Source: Myroides indicus (GTDB lineage: Bacteria > Bacteroidota > Bacteroidia > Flavobacteriales > Flavobacteriaceae). From it: a stretch of DNA of 64,000 bases. The DNA lies in NCBI RefSeq assembly GCF_004364575.1, contig NZ_SOAG01000013.1:21576-85575 (forward strand), given 5' to 3'. Each line of letters opens with the position of its first letter. The first letter of the stretch is position 1. The notes under the pieces are model-generated. The model worked only from the letters and a program-made list of their open reading frames with translations. It ran no database searches and was not told the origin of the DNA. The position numbers were made by a program, and so were the translations under genes. This document shows positions 1 through 9,200 of the stretch, in pieces.

Positions 1-2161
1 AGCACTTTTTCATATAAAGCCCCCATATCGGCAATGCCATCGTGGCGCCCTGTCCATAAACCATTCCGCTAAAATGTGCTGCACGATCATCATTTCCTAC
101 CCAAACTCCGGTTGCCAGGTTGGGTACCATCCCTATAAACCAGCCATCACTTTGATTTTGAGTTGTTCCAGTTTTTCCCGCAATTGGGTTAGTAAATTTA
201 TAAGGATGCCCCGTTACTCTTTTATAACCAGTTCCCTGCCAGGTTGTCCGCAAACGAACACCCGACCCTGATTCAGTAACTCCTTCTAACAGTTTAATAA
301 TGGCATACGCCACATCTTTACTCATCACGTCTTTTGTTTCCGGGATTCCACTGAATAATACTACTCCGTTTTTATCTTCAATACGAGTAACAAAAGTCGG
401 TTTTACATAAATACCCTGGTTGGCAAATGTACTAAAAGCAGCTACCATATCGCTCACAGTAATATCTACTGCTCCTAAGGCTATGGCGGGAGTTTGCGGA
501 ATGTCTGATGACACCCCAAGATTTCTGGTCATATCCACCACAGCTTTGGGACCTACTTTATCCATTAGTTTGGCAGTAACCGTGTTTACGGAATTTGCAA
601 GTGCTTGTTTTAACGTCATAATCCCCTTATAAGTACGAGAAGAGTTTTGAGGAGACCAGTCCTGACTGATTCCATATCTTCCTTTCGGCATGGTAAAAGG
701 AGAATCGATAATTGAGTCACAAGGAGAATAATGCAACTGTTCAATAGCCGTAGCATAAACAAAAGGTTTAAAGGTAGAACCAACTTGTCTGGCACCTTGT
801 CCTACGTGATCATATTGAAAGTGTTTATAGTTAATTCCTCCTACCCACGCTTTAATATGACCGGTTTGCGGTTCTAACGACATCACTCCGGTTTGTAAAA
901 AGTGTTTGTAATAGAGTATAGAATCTCTCGGAGTCATCAGTGTATCTATTTCGCCTTTCCAGGAAAATACTCTCATTTCTGTTTTTTCTTGAAATGACTT
1001 TAGAATTTCATCTTCTGATTTCCCCTGTTCTTTCATTTGCCTCCAGCGCTCAGAGGTCTTCATTGCCCTATTAATTATTTTTTCGGTTTCCTCTTCACTA
1101 ATATTGTAAAAAGGAGCATTCTTATTTCTTTTTTGCTGAATAAAAAATTCTTCTTGTAAGTTAGAAATATGTTCTTCTACTGCTTCTTCGGCATACTTTT
1201 GCATACGCGAGTCTATAGATACATATATTTTTAATCCATCCCTATAAATATCATAAGTAGATCCGTCTTTTTTTGCATTTTCTTTAACCCATCTGCGCAT
1301 AAAATCGCGAAGGTATTCCCTGAAATAAGTTGCTATTCCTTCTCGATGACTTTCTGGAGTAAAATTTAATTTTAAAGGTATAGCCTGAAATTCTTCTCGT
1401 TCCGCTTGGGTTATGTAACCATTCCGAGCCATTTGATGAAGCACGACATTTCTTCTTTTTTGGACTAGTTCAGCTCTGCGGACAGGGTTGTAATAAGAAG
1501 GGTTTTGCAACATTCCTACAAACATTGCTGCTTCGTCCACAGTCAAATCTTTGGGTTCTTTCCCTAAATAAACTCTTGCTGCTGAACGAATTCCGACAGC
1601 ATTATTAACAAAGTCCGCTTTGTTTAAGTACATCGTCAATATTTCTTCTTTGGTATATTGGCGTTCTAATTTGACAGCAATAACCCATTCTTTTGCCTTT
1701 TGCGTTAAACGACGCATCAGGCTACGGGAGCCTTCTCCGTGGAATAGTAATTTGGCAAGCTGCTGCGTAATGGTACTTGCACCTCCGCTGCTTCCTACCG
1801 AAGTAATTGCTCGTAGTGTTCCTCTGGCATCAATCCCTGAATGCTCTCTAAAACGCTCATCTTCTGTAGCTATTAAGGCATCTACTAAATGCTGAGGCAA
1901 ATCTTCATATTTTACCGGAACACGGTTCTCTAAATAAAATTTCCCTATTGTTTTACCATCAGAAGATATTATCTCGGTAGCTACATTACTTGCCGGATTT
2001 TCCAATTCATCAAACGTTGGCATGGGGCCAAAAACTCCCCAAGACGCACATAAAAAGAAAAATATAACTGCAGCAAAACAGCCTATAAACAACAGCCAAA
2101 ATGCAACAAGATATTTTTTAAACCCTTTGTTTTGTTTATTTTTTTGTTGTCTTTTATTCAT
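1..2161 (-). CDS. Penicillin-binding protein 1A, bifunctional (3' end cut by window edge)
   Basis: Class A penicillin-binding protein that polymerises and cross-links peptidoglycan at the outer face of the inner membrane. Translation from the ATG at 2159-2161 gives a basic cytoplasmic tail, one membrane anchor (about residues 17-42), then a family 51 transglycosylase domain with ATEDERFREHSGID and GASTITQQLAK, and a transpeptidase domain with the nucleophile Ser462 in GSTFKPF, an SVN motif and Lys663 in GKTGTT. All motifs are intact. The frame is open to base 1, so only the C-terminal tail is missing (720 codons present). It lies 21 bases after gldH, an arrangement familiar from flavobacteria. 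The family call is certain; the exact paralogue (mrcA/ponA) is inferred. Confidence 0.95.
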   Translation of the reverse strand, partial: MNKRQQKNKQNKGFKKYLVAFWLLFIGCFAAVIFFFLCASWGVFGPMPTFDELENPASNVATEIISSDGKTIGKFYLENRVPVKYEDLPQHLVDALIATEDERFREHSGIDARGTLRAITSVGSSGGASTITQQLAKLLFHGEGSRSLMRRLTQKAKEWVIAVKLERQYTKEEILTMYLNKADFVNNAVGIRSAARVYLGKEPKDLTVDEAAMFVGMLQNPSYYNPVRRAELVQKRRNVVLHQMARNGYITQAEREEFQAIPLKLNFTPESHREGIATYFREYLRDFMRRWVKENAKKDGSTYDIYRDGLKIYVSIDSRMQKYAEEAVEEHISNLQEEFFIQQKRNKNAPFYNISEEETEKIINRAMKTSERWRQMKEQGKSEDEILKSFQEKTEMRVFSWKGEIDTLMTPRDSILYYKHFLQTGVMSLEPQTGHIKAWVGGINYKHFQYDHVGQGARQVGSTFKPFVYATAIEQLHYSPCDSIIDSPFTMPKGRYGISQDWSPQNSSRTYKGIMTLKQALANSVNTVTAKLMDKVGPKAVVDMTRNLGVSSDIPQTPAIALGAVDITVSDMVAAFSTFANQGIYVKPTFVTRIEDKNGVVLFSGIPETKDVMSKDVAYAIIKLLEGVTESGSGVRLRTTWQGTGYKRVTGHPYKFTNPIAGKTGTTQNQSDGWFIGMVPNLATGVWVGNDDRAAHFSGMVYGQGATMALPIWGLYMKKC

Positions 2162-2182
2162 ACTACTTTATAAGCTTTTTAT

Positions 2183-2674
2183 TTATTTTTTCTCAATCCG
2201 AATGCCCAAATCAGAAATACCTTTTAAAGAAGAAACGCCCTCTACCTCACCTAACTCGCGAACTGCTTGCTCTACAGTAAACTTATAATCCCCTTGTTGA
2301 GAAAATATAAAGTTTTCTTTTAGCCACAATTTGCTTTCTTTTACATCAGAAAAGCCGTTTCCAAGCAATGTCCCGTCCGGATCAGCCATTTGGTATTGTA
2401 ACGTATCGGTTAATACAGAAGAATCCGGCTGATAAATTTTAAAAATAACAAACATGTTGCTATACGGATAATTTTTATTTGCCCGAACATTTAAAAATAT
2501 ATTATGGTTGCTTACTGTATCAATAGTTTCAAAGACAAAGGCTTTAACATCTTCTTTTTTCCATTCTCCGTTAGTTGTTTCATATTTATCGTATACCGCA
2601 TCAGAGCTTTTGCCGCAACTTAGAAACAGTAGAAAACAAGCTAAAATTCCTATATATTTTTTATTTGCTATCAT
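2183..2674 (-). CDS. gldH: Gliding motility lipoprotein GldH
   Basis: A 163-residue lipoprotein recognised as GldH, one of the Gld proteins needed for gliding in flavobacteria and linked to the type IX secretion/gliding machinery; it is expected in the cell envelope. The signal peptide ends in the lipobox LFLSC, with acidic and polar mature sequence after it. I chose the ATG at 2674 because it places the signal peptide at the N terminus; a longer open frame upstream to 2755 runs through the ricT coding sequence. It overlaps the 3' end of ricT by 14 bases, so the two are probably translationally coupled. Its presence suggests a gliding cell, though gldH alone does not prove motility. Confidence 0.88.
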   Translation of the reverse strand: MIANKKYIGILACFLLFLSCGKSSDAVYDKYETTNGEWKKEDVKAFVFETIDTVSNHNIFLNVRANKNYPYSNMFVIFKIYQPDSSVLTDTLQYQMADPDGTLLGNGFSDVKESKLWLKENFIFSQQGDYKFTVEQAVRELGEVEGVSSLKGISDLGIRIEKK

Positions 2675-4088
2675 TGTCTTTTTTAGGTTTGCTTTTTTCA
2701 TTATTGGCATTCCTTGGCTTTTTTGTTTTGTAATTTCTATTATTACTTCTAACATTTTTAGTATTGCCTTCTTCTTTTTCAGCTTGCTCAGTTTTTACGG
2801 ATTGTTCTTTACCGCTTCTTTCCTGGTTTTTTACCTGATTTTTCGGCTTGTTTTTTCGTTCTCTTCTCTTTTTATCTCTTTCCTGATCTTCCGTAAGCTT
2901 TTCTACTTTTTTTGGCTTTTCTGCTACCACATCATTTGCTCTTGGTCTAACCTCTTTTCCTTCGGTTACTTTTTTGCGAGCTGTTTTTTTTCTTCGCTTA
3001 GGCTGATCAAAACGGGTAACACTGTCTTGCTCCACTGCTGATTGAAAGTTATCTTTAGTATCTGCTTCAAGCATATAGCTTTCTAACTCTTGTCCTTGTT
3101 CATTTTTAGCGTTTAATATTAAAATTTCCTTTACTTGCTCCGTAGTCAATACGTACCAATTGGCAGAGTTATTTACATAAGCAAACCACATTTGTCCTTT
3201 AAAAATATCTATTTTCTGACAGATTGCCAATCCTTTCGTTGTCATTAGCTTGGTATCCGCATCAGGCATTTCTTTTAGAGCCTCGAGATAAGTATCAAGC
3301 TCAAAGTTTAGACAGCACTTTAACTTTCCGCATTGTCCTGCCAGTTTTTGCGGATTTAAAGATAATTGCTGGTAGCGGGCCGCAGATGTATTTACACTTC
3401 TAAAATCAGTTAACCAGGTAGAGCAGCACAGTTCTCGTCCACAGGAGCCGACTCCGCCCAAGCGCGCCGCTTCCTGACGGAAACCAACTTGTTTCATCTC
3501 AATTCTGATGCTGAATTCTTTTGCAAAATCTTTTATAAGCTGTCTAAAATCTACTCTTTCGCTAGCAGTATAATAAAAGGTAGCCTTAGATCCGTCCCCC
3601 TGAAACTCTACGTCTGAAATTTTCATCTCCAGATTTAACTCTATAGCTATCTCACGAGCGCGCATTCTCACAATTTCTTCCTTATTTCTGGCATTTTGCC
3701 ATATATCAATATCTTTTTGCGAGGCTTTTCTGTAGATTTTAGGGAAGTCTCCTCCTGCGTTGACTTTCTTTTTTTTCATTTGAACTTTGACAAGTTCTCC
3801 TGTTAAAGAAATAATTCCCACATCGTGTCCCGGTGAAGCTTCTGTCGCTACGATATCTCCTATACAAAAAGATACTCCTTCCTGATGTTTGTAAAAATCT
3901 TTTCTCCCGTTTTTAAATCGAACTTCAACTATATTATAAACTGTGCTGCCACTAGGATAAACCATATTTGACAACCAGTCAAAAACTGCTAATTTATTAC
4001 AGCCGTCTGTTCCGCACGTCCCATGATTTTGGCACCCTTTGGGCAGCCCATTACTATCTTTTCCTGTCGAACAATTTGTACAAGCCAT
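2661..4088 (-). CDS. ricT: RicT/PSP1-domain protein (YaaT family)
   Basis: PSP1 C-terminal domain protein. In Bacillus the homologue RicT (YaaT) works with RicA and RicF in an iron-sulphur complex that controls RNA processing and phosphorelay output. Two cysteine-rich patches are visible: an N-terminal one (CTNC, CQNHGTCG) and the family signature GSCGRELCC followed by GKLKCC, the likely cluster ligands. The core domain covers about residues 40-330. The last 120 or so residues are a Lys/Glu/Arg-rich low-complexity tail, longer than in Firmicutes, that could bind RNA (inference). At 475 residues it is long because of this tail. It is followed by gldH and PBP1A in one apparent operon. Confidence 0.88.
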   Translation of the reverse strand: MACTNCSTGKDSNGLPKGCQNHGTCGTDGCNKLAVFDWLSNMVYPSGSTVYNIVEVRFKNGRKDFYKHQEGVSFCIGDIVATEASPGHDVGIISLTGELVKVQMKKKKVNAGGDFPKIYRKASQKDIDIWQNARNKEEIVRMRAREIAIELNLEMKISDVEFQGDGSKATFYYTASERVDFRQLIKDFAKEFSIRIEMKQVGFRQEAARLGGVGSCGRELCCSTWLTDFRSVNTSAARYQQLSLNPQKLAGQCGKLKCCLNFELDTYLEALKEMPDADTKLMTTKGLAICQKIDIFKGQMWFAYVNNSANWYVLTTEQVKEILILNAKNEQGQELESYMLEADTKDNFQSAVEQDSVTRFDQPKRRKKTARKKVTEGKEVRPRANDVVAEKPKKVEKLTEDQERDKKRRERKNKPKNQVKNQERSGKEQSVKTEQAEKEEGNTKNVRSNNRNYKTKKPRNANNEKSKPKKDNDSK

Positions 4089-4168
4089 TCTTTAGTATTT
4101 GTATATTGAATCCTTTACAAAAGGATATTTTAAACATTTTTTTCGGAGTAAAGATACAGTTTTTATGA

Positions 4169-4344
4169 GTTACTTCATTAATTTTTTATAGTGCACGTAA
4201 TCTGCCAACCGCTTCATGTTAAAGAAAATCTATCGATAAAAAGGCTTATTTTCATGTTTTTATAAAAGAAAAATGCTATTCTCTTTAAAATTAAAAAACA
4301 AAAAAGCTTCTTCTTTAACGTTTTACTTATCTATTTAGTTTGCT
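4169..4344. other. Intergenic region between ricT and mtnN, no gene seen
   Basis: AT-rich spacer between the divergent ricT and mtnN genes. I see no ORF, RNA gene or strong repeat. It must hold the ricT promoter and the upstream part of the mtnN promoter. Confidence 0.5.
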
Positions 4345-4352
4345 TATTTTTG
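4345..4352 (+). promoter_or_regulatory. Bacteroidota -7 element for mtnN
   Basis: TATTTTTG matches TAnnTTTG, the -7 element read by the primary sigma factor of Bacteroidota. It lies 23 bases before the ATG at 4376. No good TTG (-33) was found at the usual spacing. Confidence 0.45.
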
Positions 4353-4375
4353 CCTTTTGACACACATATTTGATT

Positions 4376-5149
4376 ATGCTACAACAACGAATAGGTATTT
4401 TGGGAGCTATTCCTCAGGAAATTAATGGGTTTCTTACTCTTTTACAAGAGGTAACCGAAACCTCAATAGGAGGCAGAATATACTATCAAGGCATGTTGGG
4501 TAATCAAAGTGTTGTCGTAGTTTATTCCAGAATAGGCAAAGTAGCCGCTGCCGCAACCGTAACTACCCTCCTCTTGGAATTTGGAGTCACTGAAATTATC
4601 TTTATTGGAGTTGCCGGAGCTATCCACCCTAATGTAAAAGTAGGAGATGTAGTTATTGCCAGTGAATTAATGCAATATGATATGGATGCTTCTCCTCTTA
4701 GACCTAAATACGAAATTCCTCTATTGGAAAAGTCTTATTTTGAAACAGATTCTATTCGAACTCAAAAAGCGATGGAAAAAGTTAATCAAGTTATTAATTC
4801 TACAAATATAACGACTCTTATTTCCCTTCAAGAATTACAAAAATTTGACATATCAGCTCCAACGGTACACTTAGGGACAATTGCCAGCGGAGATCAGTTT
4901 TTCTCTACCAACAAACAGAAAGAACAAATACAGCGAGCACTTCCACACGTTTTATGTGTTGAAATGGAAGGAGCAGCAATAGCTCAGGTATGCTACGAGT
5001 TTGATATTCCTTTTATCGTAATCCGTACCATTTCGGATAATGCCAATCAGGAAGCCACATTTAGTTTTCAAGCTTTCATTGAACAAATCTCTCTTGTATA
5101 CGGAAAAGAAATAATTACAAGACTTCTCGGAAATAACACTCTATATTGA
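4376..5149 (+). CDS. mtnN: 5'-methylthioadenosine/S-adenosylhomocysteine nucleosidase
   Basis: Cytosolic nucleosidase that cleaves adenine from 5'-methylthioadenosine and S-adenosylhomocysteine, feeding methionine salvage. PNP/UDP phosphorylase superfamily motifs are clear: Glu15 in GAIPQE, the glycine loop GVAGA (79-83), VEMEGAA with Glu196 and Glu198, and ISDNAN with the catalytic Asp221. At 257 residues it is about 25 longer than the E. coli enzyme, with an insert near residues 122-165. I start at the ATG at 4376, not at the TTG two codons upstream. It is monocistronic, with its own promoter. Adenine released here could be recycled by apt, about 6 kb away. Confidence 0.93.
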   Translation: MLQQRIGILGAIPQEINGFLTLLQEVTETSIGGRIYYQGMLGNQSVVVVYSRIGKVAAAATVTTLLLEFGVTEIIFIGVAGAIHPNVKVGDVVIASELMQYDMDASPLRPKYEIPLLEKSYFETDSIRTQKAMEKVNQVINSTNITTLISLQELQKFDISAPTVHLGTIASGDQFFSTNKQKEQIQRALPHVLCVEMEGAAIAQVCYEFDIPFIVIRTISDNANQEATFSFQAFIEQISLVYGKEIITRLLGNNTLY

Positions 5150-5207
5150 GGCAATATAAATGCAAATCAAAAATAATTTGACTAACTAAATTATCTATTA
5201 ACTGTTC

Positions 5208-6278
5208 TCATTTTGCCTCTTTAATCAGGTAGATATAAACCGGAAAGTGATCACTATATCCCGGTTCATTATTGCTGTTTCTAAGCGGATATCCTTTATA
5301 TTGTCCGGTAGGCTGAATCATAAATGATTTTTTATACACACTTCCTTTCCAATATCTCCACGAATCGTAATCTGTACGGAGGTAAGGCTCTGTCAAGATA
5401 ATCTGATCAAACAGATCCCATGCGTCGCGGTATGCCAAGCTTCCCATACCTTCTTTAGACATCTTTTCCATCGGATTAAACAATCCTCCTTTTTTTAATT
5501 CTTTTTTATTACCCGCCGCCTGTAATACTTTTTTAATACTTTTATTATAAGGTCCGTCATTCATGTCTCCCATTGTGATTACCTTCGCATCTGGATTGAT
5601 CATTTGCAGGGAATCTATTATCTTTTTATTCAATGCAGCGGCAGCCTCTCGAAACGGACTGCTTTTCTTTTCTCCTCCTGATCTTGAAGGCCAGTGATTT
5701 ACAATAAAATGTACCTCTTCTCCTTCCAGCAATCCCGTTACTAAAAGTTGATCGCGTGTATAAACTCTGGTACCGTATTCTCCTGTACTCTTATTCTTTT
5801 TTTTCATGTCGTAGATATACAGCGGCAAAGAGGACGTATGAGTAGGTAAAAAATATTTTTTCTGATATAACAACCCCACATCTATCCCTCTTCGGTCAGG
5901 AGAATCATAATGTACAATGCCGTAATCTTCATTTATCAAGTATTCTGTCTCTATCAAATCTTCTAAAACCCCTCTGTTTTCCACCTCAGCCACTCCAATA
6001 ATGACAGGCTTTTTAGAGTTTTCATCATTTCCTATTTGAGAAATGACATGAGCCAGATTATTAATTTTTTTATTGTATTTGTCGCTGGTCCAAGCTTGAT
6101 CGCCTTTAGGCGTCCATTCTTCATCATATATTTTTGGATCGCGAATCGTATCAAACAAATTTTCACAGTTGTAAAACGCTATCGTTTGTATTTGAAATTT
6201 CTTTCCCTGTGCCTGAATTCCTATGTTTATTAAGAATAGAAATAATAGTGTATTGTAAATTTTTTTCAACATAATCAT
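5208..6278 (-). CDS. Secreted endonuclease/exonuclease/phosphatase-family protein
   Basis: Exported Mg-dependent phosphodiesterase of the DNase I-like EEP fold (nucleases, phospholipases and sugar-phosphate phosphatases). It has a signal peptide (about residues 1-24) and every core motif: YNCENLFD, VAEVEN, DRRGIDVGL, NHWPSR, GDMND and SDHFP. The 356-residue length fits secreted Bacteroidota members. Two in-frame ATGs (6278 and 6272) precede the signal peptide and cannot be separated. It is divergent from a TonB receptor and DUF5689 lipoprotein pair. That context suggests scavenging of extracellular DNA or phosphate esters, but the substrate is inferred. Confidence 0.88.
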   Translation of the reverse strand: MIMLKKIYNTLLFLFLINIGIQAQGKKFQIQTIAFYNCENLFDTIRDPKIYDEEWTPKGDQAWTSDKYNKKINNLAHVISQIGNDENSKKPVIIGVAEVENRGVLEDLIETEYLINEDYGIVHYDSPDRRGIDVGLLYQKKYFLPTHTSSLPLYIYDMKKKNKSTGEYGTRVYTRDQLLVTGLLEGEEVHFIVNHWPSRSGGEKKSSPFREAAAALNKKIIDSLQMINPDAKVITMGDMNDGPYNKSIKKVLQAAGNKKELKKGGLFNPMEKMSKEGMGSLAYRDAWDLFDQIILTEPYLRTDYDSWRYWKGSVYKKSFMIQPTGQYKGYPLRNSNNEPGYSDHFPVYIYLIKEAK

Positions 6279-6312
6279 TAAGTTTTGATGAATTAACTAC
6301 ACATTTCGTACA

Positions 6313-6320
6313 CAAAAATA
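6313..6320 (-). promoter_or_regulatory. Bacteroidota -7 element for the EEP nuclease gene
   Basis: On the minus strand this reads TATTTTTG, matching TAnnTTTG, 35 bases before the gene start. It sits back to back with a weaker TACCTTTA (6342-6349) that may serve the divergent TonB receptor gene. Confidence 0.45.
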
Positions 6321-6402
6321 GTTAATATTATTTTAATTATATACCTTTATACGTGAAATTAGTATTAAACTTTAATAACAATAGCACTTTAACCTTTTAC
6401 TT

Positions 6403-9189
6403 ATGAAGAAATTCTTACTTAGTTTATTTCTTGTCTTTCAAACCATGTTTGGGTTTGCGCAAGGAATTATCAAAGGAAAAGTTGTTGACTCAAAATCCTT
6501 AACACCAATTAACGCAGTTTTGGCAGGAATACAGGGGAAAAACACTTTTTCTTTAACGGACGACGAAGGAATCTTCATTCTGGAAGATATCAATACCGGA
6601 AATCAGGTTGTGATTATCTCTTATACAGGATATATTTCGCAACGTTTTCCCGTAGAAGTTTTAGAGAATCAAGCCATTGATCTCGGAACAATTCTTTTAG
6701 AAGAAGATTACGCTTCTCAGATGCAAGAAGGATTGATATCCTTAACCGAAAACGACTTAGGTGATGACAATGCCAACACCGAAACCTCATCAGGGTTATT
6801 ACAAGCCACCAAAGATCCTTTTCAGCAAGCAGCTGCTTTTAACTGGGGGCAGGCTTTTTACAGAACAAGAGGTCTTGATAACGAATACGGCAGAACATTG
6901 ATAAATGGGATTGTCATGAATAAGATTTATGACGGACGTCCGCAATGGGGCAATTGGGGCGGACTAAATGATGCTACAAGAAATCAAGAATTCCATTCCG
7001 GATCTACCCCATCCGATTATACTTTTGGAGGAATTCTCGGAACACAAGCCATTACAACCAGAGCTTCTCACATCAGAAAAGGCGCCAAGGCCGGCTTTTC
7101 TCTTTCTAACACCAATTATACCTGGCGACCGTATGCCATTTATTCTTCCGGACTTAATGAGAATGGATGGGCATATGCCCTATCGGCTTCTTACCGAGGC
7201 GCTAATGAAGGATACTGGGAGGGGACAAACTATGATGCGCTTTCATTTTTCGCTTCTATAGAAAAAAAATTTAATGACCATCACAGTTTAAACCTTACTG
7301 CTATTTACGCTAAAAATAAGAGAGCTAAAAATTCTCCGGTAACCGATGAACAAGTAGATTTAAAAGGGTTTAAATACAACTCATATTGGGGCTGGCAAAA
7401 CGGGGATAAACGAAATTCTCGGTACAAAGATGTGGAAGAACCTATTTTTATGTTTACCCATTATTGGAAAATTGATGAAAACAATCACTTAACCACAACA
7501 GCATCTTATCAGTTCGGACATATAGCCAACAGCCGCCTGGGATATAATGCAGGATATAATCCTGACCCCGCCTACTATAGAAAGCTTCCAAGCTATGCAT
7601 TAAACAAATATGTTTCAAAAACGGGTGAATGGACGCCGGACAAAGAGCTTGCCAAAGAAAAAGCAGCTGATTTTATAGAAGGCGGACAGGTAGATTGGGA
7701 AAATATTTATAATATAAATACAGGACGTGTAGACAAATTAAGCCAGGTGTATTTATACGAAGACAGATCAGAAGATAGAACGCTTTCGTTTAATTCAAAT
7801 TTTAAATCAAACCTGAACAATAATATTACCTTTAGTGCCGGAATTAACTATGCTCATCTAAAGTCATCGAATTTTAAAAAGATGATAGACCTTTTAGGAG
7901 GCGAAAGATTTTTAGATCAAGACACTTTTCAGGAGGGATATAAAAAAGACAGTGATTTGAACAACCCTAACCGATTTGTAACAACAAGCGACAAATTTGG
8001 CTACAACTACGATGTATTGGCAAATGTAATAGATGTTTTCTCTCAATTTGAATTCAATTATACTCAATTTGATTTTTACGTTGCCCAAAATATAGGTTAT
8101 ACTTCTTATGAAAGAGACGGAATTTACAAAAGTCCGATTTATCCTGACAATTCTTACGGAAAAAGCGGTAAAAAAGATTTCAACAGCTTTGGATTTAAAG
8201 GAGGACTAACCTATCACATTACCGGTCGGCATGCGTTGGATTTAAATGTTGCCTATTACAATCAAGCTCCATCTATCCGAAATACTTTTTCAAATATTAG
8301 AATTAACAATGCCGTAACTAAAGATTTGAGCAATGAAGATATCTTTAGCATTGACGGAAGCTATATTGTGAGAACCCCAAAACTAAAAGCCCGGCTTACC
8401 GGATATTTATCAGAAATTAAAAACAACACTCAAATTAACTTTTATTATGCTGACGGAGTGGGTATAATAGATGAAAAAGGGGAGCTGCTTTCTGCTTCGG
8501 GAGGTGCATTTGTTTCCGAAATTCTGACCGGAATCAATAAGAGAAATTTAGGTTTGGAATTGGGAGCAGAATATCAAATTACTCAAACGATTAAAGCGAC
8601 AGCTGCCGCAGGTTTTGGACAATCATTTTACACCAATAATCCAACCATCCAACTGAATTCAGATCAGGTAGCACAAACTTTTGATTACGGAAAAGCTTAT
8701 CTCAAAAATTACAAAATAGCAAATGGTCCGCAAACGGCATTATCTTTCGGATTAGAATACAGAGATCCGAGTTTTTGGTGGCTCAGTGCCAATATAAACT
8801 ATATGGATAACAACTACATCAATACTTCAGCGCTCAGACGAACCGATAACTTTGTTATGGATCCTAATTTTCCAGGGCAGCAATTACCTGACATTTCTCC
8901 TGAAAGAATGGAATCTATGTTAAAACAAGAAAAGCTAAACGACTTTACGTTAATAAATCTTACCGGAGGAAAATCATGGCGGCTACCAAACCGAAACATC
9001 GTCGGATTCTTTGCTTCTATAAATAATATTTTCAACAAACATTACAAAACCGGAGGATTTGAACAAACAAGAAATGCTAACTATAAACAAGAAATACTAA
9101 ACACAAATAGTGGAATCAATACATTTGGAAACAAATATTGGTATGGTTACGGACGTAATTTCTTTGTAAATGTTTATTACAACTTCTAA
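6403..9189 (+). CDS. TonB-dependent outer-membrane receptor
   Basis: A 928-residue outer-membrane receptor that uses TonB energy to import a bulky substrate. Order: signal peptide (1-19), carboxypeptidase-regulatory-like domain typical of Bacteroidota receptors (about 21-100), plug domain (about 130-240), then a beta-barrel rich in alternating aromatic and polar residues, ending in VYYNF with the terminal Phe needed for barrel assembly. No SusD-like partner is present; instead a DUF5689 lipoprotein follows after 11 bases, and a secreted EEP enzyme is divergent. The plug contains RTRGLDNEYGRTLINGIVMN-type sequence instead of the classic SusC signature. The substrate is unknown; nucleic acid or phosphate-ester products are my inference. 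Confidence 0.9.
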   Translation: MKKFLLSLFLVFQTMFGFAQGIIKGKVVDSKSLTPINAVLAGIQGKNTFSLTDDEGIFILEDINTGNQVVIISYTGYISQRFPVEVLENQAIDLGTILLEEDYASQMQEGLISLTENDLGDDNANTETSSGLLQATKDPFQQAAAFNWGQAFYRTRGLDNEYGRTLINGIVMNKIYDGRPQWGNWGGLNDATRNQEFHSGSTPSDYTFGGILGTQAITTRASHIRKGAKAGFSLSNTNYTWRPYAIYSSGLNENGWAYALSASYRGANEGYWEGTNYDALSFFASIEKKFNDHHSLNLTAIYAKNKRAKNSPVTDEQVDLKGFKYNSYWGWQNGDKRNSRYKDVEEPIFMFTHYWKIDENNHLTTTASYQFGHIANSRLGYNAGYNPDPAYYRKLPSYALNKYVSKTGEWTPDKELAKEKAADFIEGGQVDWENIYNINTGRVDKLSQVYLYEDRSEDRTLSFNSNFKSNLNNNITFSAGINYAHLKSSNFKKMIDLLGGERFLDQDTFQEGYKKDSDLNNPNRFVTTSDKFGYNYDVLANVIDVFSQFEFNYTQFDFYVAQNIGYTSYERDGIYKSPIYPDNSYGKSGKKDFNSFGFKGGLTYHITGRHALDLNVAYYNQAPSIRNTFSNIRINNAVTKDLSNEDIFSIDGSYIVRTPKLKARLTGYLSEIKNNTQINFYYADGVGIIDEKGELLSASGGAFVSEILTGINKRNLGLELGAEYQITQTIKATAAAGFGQSFYTNNPTIQLNSDQVAQTFDYGKAYLKNYKIANGPQTALSFGLEYRDPSFWWLSANINYMDNNYINTSALRRTDNFVMDPNFPGQQLPDISPERMESMLKQEKLNDFTLINLTGGKSWRLPNRNIVGFFASINNIFNKHYKTGGFEQTRNANYKQEILNTNSGINTFGNKYWYGYGRNFFVNVYYNF

Positions 9190-9200
9190 TTCTTTTTACT

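Noticed and set aside
2675..2755. N-terminal extension of gldH
   Set aside because: Would put 27 residues before the signal peptide and lie inside ricT; the lipoprotein signal starts at 2674.
2508..3041. 177-codon plus-strand frame across the ricT/gldH junction
   Set aside because: Antisense to two well-supported genes; Phe/Ser-rich composition is the shadow of their Lys/Glu-rich codons.
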